A stretch of 64,000 nt of DNA from Vulcaniibacterium thermophilum (GTDB lineage: Bacteria > Pseudomonadota > Gammaproteobacteria > Xanthomonadales > Xanthomonadaceae). The stretch's first letter is position 1. Every line of letters starts with the position of its first letter. Shown one piece after another: positions 34,525-49,896 of this stretch. The notes under the pieces were generated by a model. The model saw only the letters and a list, made by a program, of their open reading frames with translations. It did not search any database and was not told the DNA's origin. Location of the stretch: NCBI RefSeq assembly GCF_007923255.1, contig NZ_VOHJ01000004.1, forward strand, positions 1-64,000, in the 5' to 3' direction. A program made the position numbers and the translations under genes.

Positions 34525-35613
34525 TCACGGAATCGCGGAAGTGCCGGTCTCGAACGGCAGCCGCAGCGTCACCGTCAGTCCCGGCGAGCGGTTGCGCACG
34601 TCGAAGCCGGCCTGCTCGCCGTAGAGCACCTGCAGCCGCTCGCGCGTGTTGCGCAGGCCGACGCCGGTGCCGGGCGGCAGTTCGCCGCCCTCCAGCGCCC
34701 AGCAGCCCGGGCCGTCGTCGCTGACCTCAAGTTCGAGCCGCTCGCCCGCGCGGCGCGCTTCGATCCGCAGCAGGCCGCCCGCGACCTGGCGCGCCACCGC
34801 GTACTTGATCGCGTTCTCCACCAGCGGCTGCAGCAGCAGGCTCGGCACGTGCGCGTGCCAGCAGCCCGGTTGCACGTCGATCTCCACGCGCAGGCGGTCG
34901 CCGAAGCGCACCTTCTCGATGTCGAGGTAGAGGTTCAGCGCGTCGATCTCCTGGCGGAGGTTGACGCGCTGCATCGGATCGCTGTCGAGCGAGTGCCGCA
35001 GGAACGCCGACAACCCCAGCACCATGCGGTTGGCGGTGCCGTTCTCGCGGTCCAGGATCAGCGTCGAGATCGCATTGAGGGTGTTGAACAGGAAATGCGG
35101 GTTGAGCTGGTAACGCAGCATCTTCAACTGCGCCTGGTGCGCCATCGTGCGCGCCGACAGCGCGCGCCGCATCTCGGCCTGCAACTGGCCGTAGTACTTG
35201 ATGCCGAGGTACAGCCCGACCCACGCCAGCACCACGTAGATGTTGCTCAACGCATAGGCGACGTAGGCCGCGCGCGAGGCCGGCGCGCAGCTCGCGCAGA
35301 AGTCCACCAGCACCCGCCGCAGGGCGAAGTCCATGCCCGCCGAGCACAGCAGCACCGGCACCACCATCAGCGCCAGCAGCCGGGCAGGGGGCAGGGCGCT
35401 GGCGGCGCGCAGCAGGTACCGCAAGCCGAGCGTCAGCAGCGCGCCAGTGACCGCGCCGGTGAACGGCACGACCCAGTAGCCGGACGGTTTGCCGTGCGCG
35501 ACGCCGGACAGCGTGCCCAGCGCGAAGTACGCGGACCAGCCGCTCAGGTGCAGCAGCCAGAACGCGCGCTCGCGGCTCAGCGCGAAGCGGGGGACGGAGG
35601 CGGCGACGGCCAT
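34525..35613 (-). CDS. LytS/AlgZ-type sensor histidine kinase
   Basis: 362 aa from ATG 35613; upstream in-frame codons lack hydrophobic or conserved sequence. About four membrane segments lie in the first 140 residues (17-35, 48-68, 78-98, 118-140), with no large periplasmic domain. The His_kinase motif has H173 in YQLNPHFLFNTLNAIS; the ATPase domain shows ENAIKYAV and GTGVGLRNTRERL. Partner of the LytTR regulator immediately downstream. The signal is unknown; the short-loop membrane sensor suggests membrane-state sensing, which is inference. Confidence 0.92.
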   Translation of the reverse strand: MAVAASVPRFALSRERAFWLLHLSGWSAYFALGTLSGVAHGKPSGYWVVPFTGAVTGALLTLGLRYLLRAASALPPARLLALMVVPVLLCSAGMDFALRRVLVDFCASCAPASRAAYVAYALSNIYVVLAWVGLYLGIKYYGQLQAEMRRALSARTMAHQAQLKMLRYQLNPHFLFNTLNAISTLILDRENGTANRMVLGLSAFLRHSLDSDPMQRVNLRQEIDALNLYLDIEKVRFGDRLRVEIDVQPGCWHAHVPSLLLQPLVENAIKYAVARQVAGGLLRIEARRAGERLELEVSDDGPGCWALEGGELPPGTGVGLRNTRERLQVLYGEQAGFDVRNRSPGLTVTLRLPFETGTSAIP

Positions 35614-35759
35614 GGCGGTTCCGGCGGGTGGACGTGCGCCGATCCTATCCCGCTTCGGCGCGGGCGCCGCACGGTTCGTCGCGCGCATGGCACGGATCGT
35701 CGCGGGCGGCGGTTCAGGCCCGCCGCGGCCGGCGCGGCCGGCGCTGCGCCCCCGGGCGC

Positions 35760-35765
35760 TAGAAT
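35760..35765 (+). promoter_or_regulatory. Putative -10 box for class I fumarase
   Basis: TAGAAT, 33 bases before the GTG start. No recognisable -35. Confidence 0.4.
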
Positions 35766-35798
35766 TGACGCTTCCTCCACGCCAGCTCCCCGCCCGCC

Positions 35799-37313
35799 GT
35801 GACCGTCATCAAGCAGGACGACTTCATCCAGTCGATCGCCGACGCGCTGCAGTACATCAGCTACTACCACCCGGTCGACTACATCAGGAATCTCGCCGCC
35901 GCCTACGAGCGCGAGCAGTCGCCGGCCGCGAAGGACGCGATGGCGCAGATCCTGATCAACTCGCGCATGTGCGCCGAGGGCCATCGCCCGATCTGTCAGG
36001 ACACCGGCATCGTCACCGTGTTCCTGCGGATCGGCATGAACGTGCGCTGGGACGCCACGATGTCGGTGGAGGACATGGTCAACGAGGGCGTGCGCCGCGC
36101 CTACAACCACCCGGACAACAAGCTGCGCGCCTCGGTGCTGGCCGATCCGGCAGGACGGCGGCTCAACACCCGCGACAACACGCCGGCGGTGATCAACATG
36201 ACGGTGGTGCCGGGCGACACGGTCGACGTGATCGTGGCGGCCAAGGGCGGCGGCTCGGAGGCCAAGAGCAAGTTCGTCATGCTCAACCCGTCGGATTCGA
36301 TCGTCGACTGGGTGCTGAAGACCGTGCCGACCATGGGCGCCGGCTGGTGTCCGCCGGGCATGCTCGGCATCGGCATCGGCGGCACCGCCGAGAAGGCGAT
36401 GCTGCTGGCCAAGGAGGCGCTGATGGAGCCGATCGACATCCAGGAGCTGATCGCGCGCGGCCCGTCCAACCGGATCGAAGAGCTGCGCCTGGAGCTGTAC
36501 GAGAAGGTCAACGCGCTCGGCATCGGCGCGCAGGGCCTCGGCGGCCTCACCACCGTGCTCGACGTCAAGATCAAGGATTACCCGACCCACGCCGCGAACC
36601 TGCCGGTGGCGATGATCCCGAACTGCGCCGCCACCCGCCACGCGCATTTCGTGCTCGACGGCAGCGGCCCGGTGGCGCTCGAGCCGCCGTCGCTCGAGGA
36701 CTGGCCGCAGCTCACCTACGATGCCTCCAAGGGCCGGCGCGTGGACCTCGACACAGTGACGCGCGAGGAGGTGGCGAGCTGGAAGCCGGGCGAGGTGCTG
36801 CTGCTCAACGGCAGGCTGCTGACCGGTCGCGACGCCGCGCACAAGCGCATGGTCGACATGCTCGACCGCGGCGAGCCGCTGCCGGTCGATTTCAACGGCC
36901 GCTTCATCTACTACGTCGGCCCGGTCGATCCGGTGCGCGACGAGGTGGTGGGCCCGGCCGGCCCGACCACCGCCACGCGCATGGACAAGTTCACCGAGCA
37001 GGTGCTGGCGCAGACCGGCCTGCTCGGCATGGTCGGCAAGGCCGAGCGCGGCCCGGCGGCGATCGAGGCCATCCGCAGGCACCGCTCGGTGTACCTGATG
37101 GCGGTCGGCGGCGCGGCCTACCTGGTCTCCAAGGCGATCCGCGCCGCGCGCGTGGTCGCGTTCGAGGACCTCGGCATGGAGGCGATCTACGAATTCGAGG
37201 TGCGCGACATGCCGGTGACGGTCGCCGTCGATTCCAGCGGCGAATCGGTGCACACCACCGGCCCGCGCGAATGGCAGGCGCGGATCGGCAAGATTCCGGT
37301 GGTGGTGGCGTAA
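35799..37313 (+). CDS. fumA: Class I fumarate hydratase (4Fe-4S)
   Basis: 504 aa iron-sulfur fumarase of the TCA cycle, with both alpha and beta domains in one chain. The cluster cysteines are C66 in PICQDTG, C184 in GWCPPGMLG and C276 in PNCAATRH, the three expected positions. C-terminal beta-domain motifs include YYVGPVDP, GPTTATRMDKF and MVGKAERG. GTG start at 35799. Oxygen-labile, so the class II enzyme at 12236-13654 is a plausible backup under oxidative or iron stress. Tartrate dehydratases are the main relatives but are usually two subunits. Confidence 0.94.
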   Translation: MTVIKQDDFIQSIADALQYISYYHPVDYIRNLAAAYEREQSPAAKDAMAQILINSRMCAEGHRPICQDTGIVTVFLRIGMNVRWDATMSVEDMVNEGVRRAYNHPDNKLRASVLADPAGRRLNTRDNTPAVINMTVVPGDTVDVIVAAKGGGSEAKSKFVMLNPSDSIVDWVLKTVPTMGAGWCPPGMLGIGIGGTAEKAMLLAKEALMEPIDIQELIARGPSNRIEELRLELYEKVNALGIGAQGLGGLTTVLDVKIKDYPTHAANLPVAMIPNCAATRHAHFVLDGSGPVALEPPSLEDWPQLTYDASKGRRVDLDTVTREEVASWKPGEVLLLNGRLLTGRDAAHKRMVDMLDRGEPLPVDFNGRFIYYVGPVDPVRDEVVGPAGPTTATRMDKFTEQVLAQTGLLGMVGKAERGPAAIEAIRRHRSVYLMAVGGAAYLVSKAIRAARVVAFEDLGMEAIYEFEVRDMPVTVAVDSSGESVHTTGPREWQARIGKIPVVVA

Positions 37314-37382
37314 GCGGCCTGCACGCCGGAGCCACCGCGCCCCGGCTATACCGGCTCCGCGCCCACGTGCACGGAGGATCCG

Positions 37383-38294
37383 GTGCCCCGCAGGCCCGTC
37401 GCTGCCGCATTGCTCATCGTCGCCCTGGGCTGTGATGCCCGCACCGACGACGTCGCCCCTTCACCGCCCGCCGCGCCGCCGTCCGCGCTGGCATCGCGCA
37501 TCGCCGCGATCGCGCTGGCCGAACACGCGCTCTGGCACCGGCCGTTCATCGACGAGAACGGCCGGCTGGCCAGCATGACGGTCGCGGAGGCGGAGGGCGC
37601 CCGGCTTGCCGACGGGCGCACCGAGGCCTGGCGGCGTGTCGCCGCCTACTGGCGCGAGAGCGGCCTGCTGTGGCGGATGCGCGCCATGCCGGGGGCCGCC
37701 GAATGCGCCTATTCGCCCGACGACGCGGCCGCGATCGCGCTCTGTCGCACCTTCCTGATCGACCACCCGTGGTCGGCCGCGTTCGTGTCGTGGGTGATGA
37801 CGAAGGCGGGGGTTCCCGGCTTCGTCGCCTCGCCCAGCCACGTCGAGTTCGTGGCGCACGCCTACCGGGCGCCGGGCGGTCGGCCGTACCGGCTGACCGA
37901 TCCGGCGCTGGAAGCGCCGGCGGCAGGCGATCTGCTGTGTTTCGTGCGCAGCGCGGGCGAGCCGCTCGGACACGCCGGGCTGCGCGCGTTCCTCGACTCG
38001 CACGGCGATGCGGCGTTGCCGATGCACTGCGAGATCGTCGCGGCCGTGGGGCAGGGGCGCGCGCACCTGGTCGGCGGCAACGTGCTGCAGGGCGTGACCT
38101 TGCGCGTGCTGCACGTGAACCGGCTCGGGCGTCTGTGGGGACTGCCGCAGCGCACCGGCCTGGACCCCGGTTGCGCGCCCGAGCGGCCGCAGGCGTGCAG
38201 CTTCAACCGGCAGGACTGGGCCGCGCTGCTGAAGCTCGATCCGTCGCTGCAGGCCGCGGCGCCGCCACCGCTTCCGTCGCCGCCGGCGCGCTGA
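37383..38294 (+). CDS. Secreted DUF2272 (NlpC/P60-like fold) protein
   Basis: 303 aa. GTG start at 37383 with GGAGG 6 bases upstream; hydrophobic signal [19 protein letters not shown], possibly a lipoprotein signal with C17, though the residue before the lipobox is atypical. The core has [27 protein letters not shown] and GDLLCFVR, with H and D/E residues arranged as in DUF2272/CHAP-like domains. No proven enzymatic activity; cell-wall hydrolysis is inference. It stands alone between fumA and folD. Confidence 0.75.
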   Translation: MPRRPVAAALLIVALGCDARTDDVAPSPPAAPPSALASRIAAIALAEHALWHRPFIDENGRLASMTVAEAEGARLADGRTEAWRRVAAYWRESGLLWRMRAMPGAAECAYSPDDAAAIALCRTFLIDHPWSAAFVSWVMTKAGVPGFVASPSHVEFVAHAYRAPGGRPYRLTDPALEAPAAGDLLCFVRSAGEPLGHAGLRAFLDSHGDAALPMHCEIVAAVGQGRAHLVGGNVLQGVTLRVLHVNRLGRLWGLPQRTGLDPGCAPERPQACSFNRQDWAALLKLDPSLQAAAPPPLPSPPAR

Positions 38295-38330
38295 GTCCGG
38301 CGGGCGCGTGGCCGCCTCCGCGCGTTGGGC

Positions 38331-38336
38331 GATAAT
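38331..38336 (+). promoter_or_regulatory. Putative -10 box for folD
   Basis: GATAAT, 34 bases before the folD ATG. Confidence 0.45.
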
Positions 38337-38364
38337 GCGCGGCCCGCTCCGCAGCCGACCGCCC

Positions 38365-39225
38365 ATGCCCGCCCGCATCCTCGACGGCAAACGCATCGCC
38401 GACGATCTGCTCGATTCGCTCAAGGCGCAGGTCGACGCGCGCGTGGCCGCCGGCAAGTCGCGGCCGGGGCTCGCGGTGGTGCTGGTCGGCAACGATCCGG
38501 CGTCCGCCGTCTACGTGCGCAACAAGCGGCGCGCCGCGGAGAAAGTCGGGATCCGCGCGATCGACTTCGACCTGCCGGCCTCGACCACCGACGCCGAACT
38601 GCTGGCGCTGGTGGACCGGCTCAACGCCGATCCGGCCGTGCACGGCATCCTCGTCCAGTTGCCGCTGCCCGACCGGCGCGACGCCACCGCGCTGATCCAC
38701 CGCATCGATCCGCGCAAGGACGTGGACGGCTTCCATCCGCAGAACGTCGGCCATCTCGCCCTGCGCCAGTTCGGCCTGCGTCCGTGCACGCCGCGCGGCA
38801 TCACCACCTTGCTGGCCTATACCGACCGCCCGGTGCGCGGGGCGAGCGCAACCGTGGTGGGCGTGTCCAACCACGTCGGCCGGCCGATGGCGCTGGAGCT
38901 GCTGATCGCTGGCTGCACCGTCACCAGTTGCCACAAGTTCACGCCGCCGGACGTGCTGGAAGCGGCGGTGCGCGGCGCCGACATCCTGGTGGTCGCGGTC
39001 GGCCGGCCGCGCCTGATTCCGGGCGAATGGGTCAAGCCGGGCGCGGTGGTGATCGACGTCGGCATCAACCGCCTCGACGACGGCCGCCTGGTCGGCGATG
39101 TCGGTTTCGAGGCCGCCGCCGAACGCGCGAGCTGGATCACGCCGGTGCCCGGCGGCGTCGGGCCGATGACCGTCGCCACGCTGATGCAGAACACCCTCGA
39201 AGCCGCGCAGGCGCTGGATCCCTAG
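38365..39225 (+). CDS. folD: Methylenetetrahydrofolate dehydrogenase/cyclohydrolase
   Basis: 286 aa bifunctional enzyme that interconverts 5,10-methylene- and 10-formyl-tetrahydrofolate with NADP+. Y50 and catalytic K54 lie in [18 protein letters not shown] and PCTPRGI follow; GVSNHVGRP is the NADP site, where most FolD proteins have GRSxxVG(R/K)[17 protein letters not shown] closes the family. ATG 38365 (MPARILDGK) is chosen from the conserved start. It links folate to purine synthesis beside guaB/guaA downstream. The S-N for R-S change in the nucleotide loop is worth noting. Confidence 0.96.
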   Translation: MPARILDGKRIADDLLDSLKAQVDARVAAGKSRPGLAVVLVGNDPASAVYVRNKRRAAEKVGIRAIDFDLPASTTDAELLALVDRLNADPAVHGILVQLPLPDRRDATALIHRIDPRKDVDGFHPQNVGHLALRQFGLRPCTPRGITTLLAYTDRPVRGASATVVGVSNHVGRPMALELLIAGCTVTSCHKFTPPDVLEAAVRGADILVVAVGRPRLIPGEWVKPGAVVIDVGINRLDDGRLVGDVGFEAAAERASWITPVPGGVGPMTVATLMQNTLEAAQALDP

Positions 39226-39360
39226 CACGACGTCGGCCGCCGATCGACGCGGATGCACGCGATCGAAAGAGCGATCCGGCTGGTCGGGCGGGCGCGAAAG
39301 ACGCGCCGCCGCCGCTGGACCCGCATCCGGCTTCGCCCCGATCCGCGTTCATCCGCGTAA

Positions 39361-40902
<1,542 letters not shown>

Positions 40903-40908
40903 TCGCAG

Positions 40909-41044
40909 CGGGAATCGGGAATGGGGAATCGGGAATCGTCGAAAGCGATCCGTCGTTCTTCCGATCCCGGTCCCGGCTTCGCGACAGCACAATGCGCGTC
41001 CGCACGCGGTCCCGTCCGACTTCCGATTCCCCATTCCCGATTCC
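40909..41044. repeat. Inverted pair of GGGAATC heptad arrays between guaB and guaA
   Basis: Four GGGAAT heptads (40909-40936) and three opposite ones, GATTCCC, CATTCCC, GATTCCC (41024-41044), with an 87-base spacer. The arms are close to perfect complements and would form a long-range stem in the guaB-guaA transcript. The right arm ends 10 bases before the guaA ATG and so may overlap its translation initiation region. Confidence 0.85.
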
Positions 41045-41054
41045 CGGCCGCCCC

Positions 41055-42623
41055 ATGACCGACATCCACGGCGACAAGATCCTCATCCTCGACTTCGGCG
41101 CGCAGTACACGCAGCTCATCGCGCGCCGCATCCGCGAAATCGGGGTGTATTGCGAGATCTGGGCCTGGGACCACGATCCCGCCGAGATCGCCGCGTTCGG
41201 AGCGAAGGGCATCATCCTCTCGGGCGGGCCCGAATCGACCACCCAGCCGGACTCGCCGCGCGCGCCGCAGGTGGTGTTCGACAGCGGCGTGCCGGTGCTC
41301 GGCATCTGCTACGGCATGCAGACGATGGCCGTGCAGCTCGGCGGCGCCACCGAAGCCGGCGACCAGCGCGAGTTCGGCCATGCCGAGGTCGCGGTGGTTG
41401 CCGCCGACCGCCTGCTCGATGGCCTGAAGGACACGCCCGGCGCGCCGCCGCGGCTGCACGTGTGGATGAGCCACGGCGACCACGTCAGCCAGGAGCCGCC
41501 GGGCTTCGTGGTCACCGCGCGCACCGACCGCATCCCGGTCGCCGCGTTCGCCAACGACGAGCGCCGCTGGTACGGCGTGCAGTTCCATCCCGAGGTCACC
41601 CACACCCGCAGCGGCGAGGCGATGCTGCGCCGTTTCGTGGTCGACATCTGCGGCTGCCAGACGCTGTGGACGCCGGCCAACATCATCGAGGACCAGATCG
41701 AGCGCGTGCGCGCGCAGGTCGGTTCCGACGAGGTGGTGCTGGGCCTGTCCGGCGGCGTCGACTCCTCGGTGGTCGCCGCGCTGCTGCACCGCGCGATCGG
41801 CGACCAGCTCACCTGCGTGTTCGTCGATACCGGCCTGCTGCGCTGGCAGGAAGGCGACCAGGTGATGGCGATGTTCGCCGAGCACATGGGCGTCAAGGTG
41901 ATCCGGGTCAACGCCGCCGACCGCTTCTTCCATGCGCTGCAGGGCGTCGCCGATCCCGAGGCCAAGCGCAAGATCATCGGCAACCTGTTCGTCGAGATCT
42001 TCGACGAGGAAGCGCACAAGCTCACCAACGCCAGGTGGCTGGCGCAGGGCACCATCTATCCCGATGTGATCGAGTCGGCCGGCAGCAAGACCGGCAAGGC
42101 GCACGTCATCAAGAGCCATCACAACGTCGGCGGCCTGCCGGAAAAGATGAAGCTCGGCCTGGTCGAGCCGCTACGCGAGCTGTTCAAAGACGAGGTGCGC
42201 CGGCTCGGCCTCGAACTCGGCCTGCCGCGCGAGATGGTCTACCGGCATCCGTTCCCCGGCCCGGGCCTGGGCGTGCGCATCCTGGGCGAAGTCCGGCGCG
42301 AATACGCCGAACTGCTGGCGAAGGCCGACCACATCTTCATCGACGAACTGCGCCGCGCCGGCCTGTACGACAGGGTGAGCCAGGCGTTCGCGGTGTTCCT
42401 GCCGGTGAAGTCGGTCGGCGTGGTCGGCGATGCCCGCGCCTACGAGTGGGTGATCGCGCTGCGCGCGGTCGAGACCATCGACTTCATGACCGCGCACTGG
42501 GCGCACCTGCCGTACGACTTCCTCGACTTGGTGTCGCGCCGCATCATCAACGAACTGCGCGGCGTCTCGCGCGTGGTCTACGACATCAGCGGCAAGCCGC
42601 CGGCGACGATCGAGTGGGAGTAG
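41055..42623 (+). CDS. guaA: GMP synthase (glutamine-hydrolysing)
   Basis: 522 aa; amidates XMP to GMP with glutamine and ATP. The N-terminal class I glutaminase has nucleophile C85 in GICYGMQ, with H178 and E180 in VQFHPE. The ATP-pyrophosphatase P-loop is [12 protein letters not shown], followed by FVDTGLLR and the C-terminal dimerisation domain with [12 protein letters not shown] and [14 protein letters not shown] 41055 gives the conserved start. The gene forms a pair with guaB; the right heptad array lies just upstream of the start. Confidence 0.98.
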   Translation: MTDIHGDKILILDFGAQYTQLIARRIREIGVYCEIWAWDHDPAEIAAFGAKGIILSGGPESTTQPDSPRAPQVVFDSGVPVLGICYGMQTMAVQLGGATEAGDQREFGHAEVAVVAADRLLDGLKDTPGAPPRLHVWMSHGDHVSQEPPGFVVTARTDRIPVAAFANDERRWYGVQFHPEVTHTRSGEAMLRRFVVDICGCQTLWTPANIIEDQIERVRAQVGSDEVVLGLSGGVDSSVVAALLHRAIGDQLTCVFVDTGLLRWQEGDQVMAMFAEHMGVKVIRVNAADRFFHALQGVADPEAKRKIIGNLFVEIFDEEAHKLTNARWLAQGTIYPDVIESAGSKTGKAHVIKSHHNVGGLPEKMKLGLVEPLRELFKDEVRRLGLELGLPREMVYRHPFPGPGLGVRILGEVRREYAELLAKADHIFIDELRRAGLYDRVSQAFAVFLPVKSVGVVGDARAYEWVIALRAVETIDFMTAHWAHLPYDFLDLVSRRIINELRGVSRVVYDISGKPPATIEWE

Positions 42624-42646
42624 GGCGCCGCCCGGTACCTTCCCGC

Positions 42647-44134
<1,488 letters not shown>

Positions 44135-44158
44135 GACGCGGTGCTCCCGGGCGTCGGC

Positions 44159-44164
44159 TATGAT
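44159..44164 (+). promoter_or_regulatory. Putative -10 box for orn
   Basis: TATGAT, 28 bases before the orn ATG, in the 57-base divergent gap. Confidence 0.45.
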
Positions 44165-44191
44165 GCCGCCACTTCCATCGCCCCGCGAGCC

Positions 44192-44752
44192 ATGAGCGAC
44201 GACACGAGCCTGCGCCTGATCTGGATCGATCTCGAAATGACCGGGCTGGATACCGACCGCGACTCGATCCTCGAAATCGCCACCGTGGTCACCGATGCGC
44301 AGCTCAACATCCTCGCCGAGGGGCCGGAGCTCGCCATCGCCACGCCGCTGGAGCGGCTGGAGGCGATGGACGAATGGAACCGCAACCAGCACCGCAAGTC
44401 CGGCCTGTGGCAGCGCGCGCTCGAACAGGGCGTCCCGCTCGCCGAGGCCGAGCAGCGCACGCTGGAGTTCCTCGCCAGGTGGGTGCCCGAACGCGCCTCG
44501 CCGATGTGCGGCAATTCGATCTGCCAGGACCGCCGCTTCCTGTATCGCGAGATGCCCAAGCTGGAACGCTACTTCCACTACCGCAATCTGGACGTCAGCA
44601 CGATCAAGGAGCTGGCACGGCGCTGGGCGCCGGACGTGCTGGCGGAACTGCGGAAGGAGTCGGCGCACACGGCGCTGAGCGACATCCGCGACTCGATCGC
44701 CGAGCTGAAGCACTACCGCGCCGCGATGGGGCGCCTGGCCGGCCTGACCTGA
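44192..44752 (+). CDS. orn: Oligoribonuclease
   Basis: 186 aa 3'-5' exoribonuclease of the DEDDh type that degrades the shortest RNA fragments and pGpG from cyclic-di-GMP turnover. D13 and E15 are in [22 protein letters not shown] (third acidic site) and the [11 protein letters not shown] segment (H and D of DEDDh) are present. Typical family length. ATG 44192 matches the conserved N-terminus. Convergent with mscS, which ends 18 bases away. Confidence 0.97.
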   Translation: MSDDTSLRLIWIDLEMTGLDTDRDSILEIATVVTDAQLNILAEGPELAIATPLERLEAMDEWNRNQHRKSGLWQRALEQGVPLAEAEQRTLEFLARWVPERASPMCGNSICQDRRFLYREMPKLERYFHYRNLDVSTIKELARRWAPDVLAELRKESAHTALSDIRDSIAELKHYRAAMGRLAGLT

Positions 44753-44769
44753 TCGCGCCCGGGGAACCT

Positions 44770-45711
44770 TCAGCGCGTCCGATCGGCCGCGCCGACGACC
44801 GGCGGATTGGCGCGCAGCGGATCATCGCCCTCGCCATCGTCGGCCACGCGGGCCAGCAGGTCCACGAGCGGGCGGCCGTCGGCGTCGTGGTGGTAGACGT
44901 GCAGGTCGCGCTGCGGATAGGGAATGTGCAGCCCGTGTTCGATCAGGCGGATGCGCACCGCTTCCACCAGTTCGCTGCGCACGTCGATGAAGTCGGCGGT
45001 CGGCACCCAAACGCGCAGCTCGAGGTTCACGCTGCTTTCGGCCAGCGTGGTCACCAGCACCTTCGGCTCGGGCTCGCGCAGCACGCGCGGGTGGTCGTGG
45101 GCGATGCGCAGCAGCACCTCGCGCGCCTGGCGCAGGTCGTCGTCGTAGCCCACCCCGACCGCGATGTCGGCGCGCCGCGCCGGGTTGGCGGTGAAGTTGG
45201 TGATCGGCGCGGCGGTGATCATGCTGTTGGGCAGGATCACCGCGCGGTTGTCCGGCGTGCGCAGGTGGGTCTGGAACACGCGCACCTGTTCGACCGTGCC
45301 CTCGACGCCCGCGGCCTGCACGTAGTCGCCGGCGCGGAACGGGCGCAGCACGATCAGCATCACGCCGGAGGCGATGTTCGACAGCGAATCCTTGAGCGCC
45401 AGGCCGACCGCGAGGCCGGCCGCGCCGAGCACCGCCAGCACCGAGGTGGTCGGCACGCCGGCGGCGGTCAGTGCGGCGATCACCACCACGATCAGCAGCG
45501 CAGGGTGGGCGACGTTGCGCAGGAACCCGCGCAGCGTCGGTTCGACGTTGGCGCGGGCGAGGCCGGCGTCGAGCGCGCGCAGCAGGCGCCGCGTCAGCCA
45601 CAGCCCGACGACCAGGATCAGCAGCGCGCCGAGCAGGTCGAGCGCGCGCCCCTGCATCCAGGCGAGCAGCTTGGACGCCTGCGCCGGATCGAGCAGGTCG
45701 CGGACGTCCAT
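44770..45711 (-). CDS. mscS: MscS-family mechanosensitive ion channel
   Basis: 313 aa. Three membrane segments: about 25-45, 70-92 and the pore-lining TM3 from about 93-125 (VLAVLGAAGLAVGLALKDSLSNIASGVML), with the small-residue pattern of MscS. The beta domain has LRPFRAGDYV and AVILPNSMIT, then the alpha/beta C-terminal part. Slightly longer than E. coli MscS (286). Gene begins 7 bases after the ppsA stop codon, so it is probably co-transcribed with it. It protects against osmotic downshock. Confidence 0.94.
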   Translation of the reverse strand: MDVRDLLDPAQASKLLAWMQGRALDLLGALLILVVGLWLTRRLLRALDAGLARANVEPTLRGFLRNVAHPALLIVVVIAALTAAGVPTTSVLAVLGAAGLAVGLALKDSLSNIASGVMLIVLRPFRAGDYVQAAGVEGTVEQVRVFQTHLRTPDNRAVILPNSMITAAPITNFTANPARRADIAVGVGYDDDLRQAREVLLRIAHDHPRVLREPEPKVLVTTLAESSVNLELRVWVPTADFIDVRSELVEAVRIRLIEHGLHIPYPQRDLHVYHHDADGRPLVDLLARVADDGEGDDPLRANPPVVGAADRTR

Positions 45712-45718
45712 GCGCCGG

Positions 45719-48100
<2,382 letters not shown>

Positions 48101-48222
48101 GGGGCGTTCTCCGGTAGCGGCCGGGACAGAGGGCCGGCGCGAGGTGAGCGCGTTATGATCGCGCGCCGCGTCGGTTTCGTACAAGCTTGATTCCATGGGT
48201 TTTTTCGTATTGAGAGGATGAA

Positions 48223-49044
48223 ATGGCAGGCACGCGCCCGGTGTTCTACATCTCCGACGGCACCGGCATTACCGCCGAAACCATCGGCCACAGCCTGTTG
48301 ACGCAGTTCACCGAAACGCGCTTCGTCAGCGAGCGGATTCCGTTCGTCGACACGGTCGAGCGGGCGCGCGAAGTCATCGAAACCATCCGCGCCGCGGGCG
48401 AGCGCCACGGCACCCGCGCGATCGTGATCAATTCGTGCGTCAACGCCGAAGTCAGCGCCGCGCTCGGCGAGAGCGGGGCGCTGATGCTCGACGTGTTCGC
48501 GCCGTTCATCGAGCCGCTCGAACGCGAGCTGGGCGAGGCGCGCAAACGCTGGATCGGCCGCGCCCACGGCATGGTGGACTTCGAGACCTACCATCGTCGT
48601 ATCAACGCCATCAATTTCGCGTTGAGCCACGACGACGGCGCCAGCACCGACTATTCGGAGGCGGACCTGATCCTGGTCGCGGTGTCGCGCGCGGGGAAGA
48701 CGCCGACCTGCCTGTACCTCGCGCTGCACTACGGCATCTGCGCGGCGAACTATCCGCTGACGGCCGAGGACCTCGAGCACGACCGCCTGCCGCCGCGCCT
48801 GCGGCCGTACCGCAACAAGCTGTTCGGATTGACGATCGATCCGATGCGGCTGCAGCAGATCCGGCAGGAGCGCCGGCCCAACTCGCGCTATGCGCAACTG
48901 GAGACGTGCCGACGGGAAGTGGCGGCGGCCGAGAAGATGTTCCGCGCCGAGGGGATTCCGACGCTCAGCACCACGCACACCTCGATCGAGGAGATCGCCA
49001 GCAAGGTGCTCACCACCCTCGGCATCCACCGCGAGATGTTCTGA
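48223..49044 (+). CDS. ppsR: PEP synthase regulatory protein (bifunctional kinase/pyrophosphorylase)
   Basis: 273 aa DUF299 protein that inactivates PpsA by ADP-dependent phosphorylation of its catalytic threonine and reactivates it by phosphorolysis. [13 protein letters not shown] opens the family; the P-loop-like [16 protein letters not shown] is around residues 149-164; GLTIDP and NSRYAQLE are also conserved. GAGAGG lies 5 bases before the ATG. The divergent arrangement with ppsA, 122 bases apart, fits its role and rules in PpsA rather than PPDK as the target. Confidence 0.96.
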   Translation: MAGTRPVFYISDGTGITAETIGHSLLTQFTETRFVSERIPFVDTVERAREVIETIRAAGERHGTRAIVINSCVNAEVSAALGESGALMLDVFAPFIEPLERELGEARKRWIGRAHGMVDFETYHRRINAINFALSHDDGASTDYSEADLILVAVSRAGKTPTCLYLALHYGICAANYPLTAEDLEHDRLPPRLRPYRNKLFGLTIDPMRLQQIRQERRPNSRYAQLETCRREVAAAEKMFRAEGIPTLSTTHTSIEEIASKVLTTLGIHREMF

Positions 49045-49102
49045 GCGGCGATCTACATGAACGCATGACCGCGTGCGGTCGCGCAAGCGGGCAGGGTGCG
49101 GG

Positions 49103-49108
49103 TAGCAT
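49103..49108 (+). promoter_or_regulatory. Putative -10 box for a possibly leaderless DUF1249 mRNA
   Basis: TAGCAT ends 6 bases before the ATG at 49115, so transcription would start at or next to the start codon. No Shine-Dalgarno is present between them. Confidence 0.4.
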
Positions 49109-49114
49109 CGGCCC

Positions 49115-49618
49115 ATGTCGCATCTCGCCGCCCGTCCGCTGCGCGTTCCCCGTCTCAGCCGCTTCGGCTGGCTGATGGCGCTGTATGCCGAGAATCATGC
49201 CCGGCTGGTGCGCCTGTTCGATCCGGCGCGGCTCGCGGCCGGCACGTACGTGTCCTCGGTCGGCGACGGGCTCGATCTGCGCGTCGAGGTGATCGAGCAG
49301 CATCCGTACACGAGCGAACTGCGGCTGACGTACGACCTGCGCGACCCGGTCACCGGCGAGCCCGATCCGTCCGCATACGTGCGGCTGTACACCGATGCGC
49401 GGCAAGCGGAAGCGACGCATTGCTACGTCGGCCGGCGCTGGCAGGACGTGCTCGGTCTGAATCCGCCGCCGGCCCGTGTGCTCGGGCACCGGCTGCGGAT
49501 GAACACGTTCCTCGGCAAGTGGCTCGAGTACCTGGCCGAGCGCGGCCACGGCGTGGCGACGCTGCGGCGGGTCGATGCCGACGTGGCTGCAGTCGATCGC
49601 GTGATCGGAGAGTGTTGA
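49115..49618 (+). CDS. DUF1249 protein (YqiB family)
   Basis: 167 aa, cytoplasmic, no membrane segment or catalytic motif. The conserved YqiB pattern is present: FGWLMALYAENHARLVRLF, then LDLRVEVIEQHPYTSELRLTYDL and NTFLGKWLEYLAERGH. Family function unknown; E. coli yqiB neighbours cAMP phosphodiesterase genes, not seen here. The start ATG 49115 fits the family and appears to lack a leader. The stop codon (TGA 49616-49618) sits inside the -35 box of the tRNA promoter. Confidence 0.85.
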   Translation: MSHLAARPLRVPRLSRFGWLMALYAENHARLVRLFDPARLAAGTYVSSVGDGLDLRVEVIEQHPYTSELRLTYDLRDPVTGEPDPSAYVRLYTDARQAEATHCYVGRRWQDVLGLNPPPARVLGHRLRMNTFLGKWLEYLAERGHGVATLRRVDADVAAVDRVIGEC

Positions 49619-49643
49619 CGAGTTCGTGAAGCGACTCTAAGAT
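49615..49643 (+). promoter_or_regulatory. Promoter of the tRNA-Ala-tRNA-Glu unit
   Basis: TTGACG (49615-49620), a 17-base spacer and TAAGAT (49638-49643), about 20 bases before tRNA-Ala. The -35 box contains the stop codon of the preceding gene. Confidence 0.75.
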
Positions 49644-49662
49644 GGCGTTCTTTCCAGCGCGT

Positions 49663-49738
<76 letters not shown>

Positions 49739-49783
49739 GGTTCCAGCACCCCGGCAAGGTGGCCGGGGTAGCGAAAGGAAAAC

Positions 49784-49859
49784 GTCCCCATCGTCTAGAG
49801 GCCTAGGACACAACCCTTTCACGGTTGCGACCGGGGTTCGAATCCCCGTGGGGACGCCA
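49784..49859 (+). tRNA. tRNA-Glu (TTC)
   Basis: 76-nt cloverleaf: GTCCCCA/TGGGGAC acceptor, anticodon stem CAACC/GGTTG with loop CTTTCAC (anticodon TTC), GTTCGAATC T-loop and CCA encoded. Follows tRNA-Ala after 45 bases containing a CCCCGGC/GCCGGGG hairpin that may guide processing. Confidence 0.97.
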
Positions 49860-49870
49860 ACAACGCGGAA

Positions 49871-49896
49871 CGGCCGCCCGAAAGGGCGGCCGTTTC
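49871..49896 (+). terminator. Rho-independent terminator after tRNA-Glu
   Basis: CGGCCGCCC (49871-49879), GAAA loop, GGGCGGCCG (49884-49892), then TTTCT. Ends the tRNA transcript. Confidence 0.9.

Noticed and set aside
48101-48196. N-terminal extension of PpsA from ATG 48196
   Set aside because: The extra residues have no homology in PpsA proteins and would come from the shared ppsA-ppsR promoter region.
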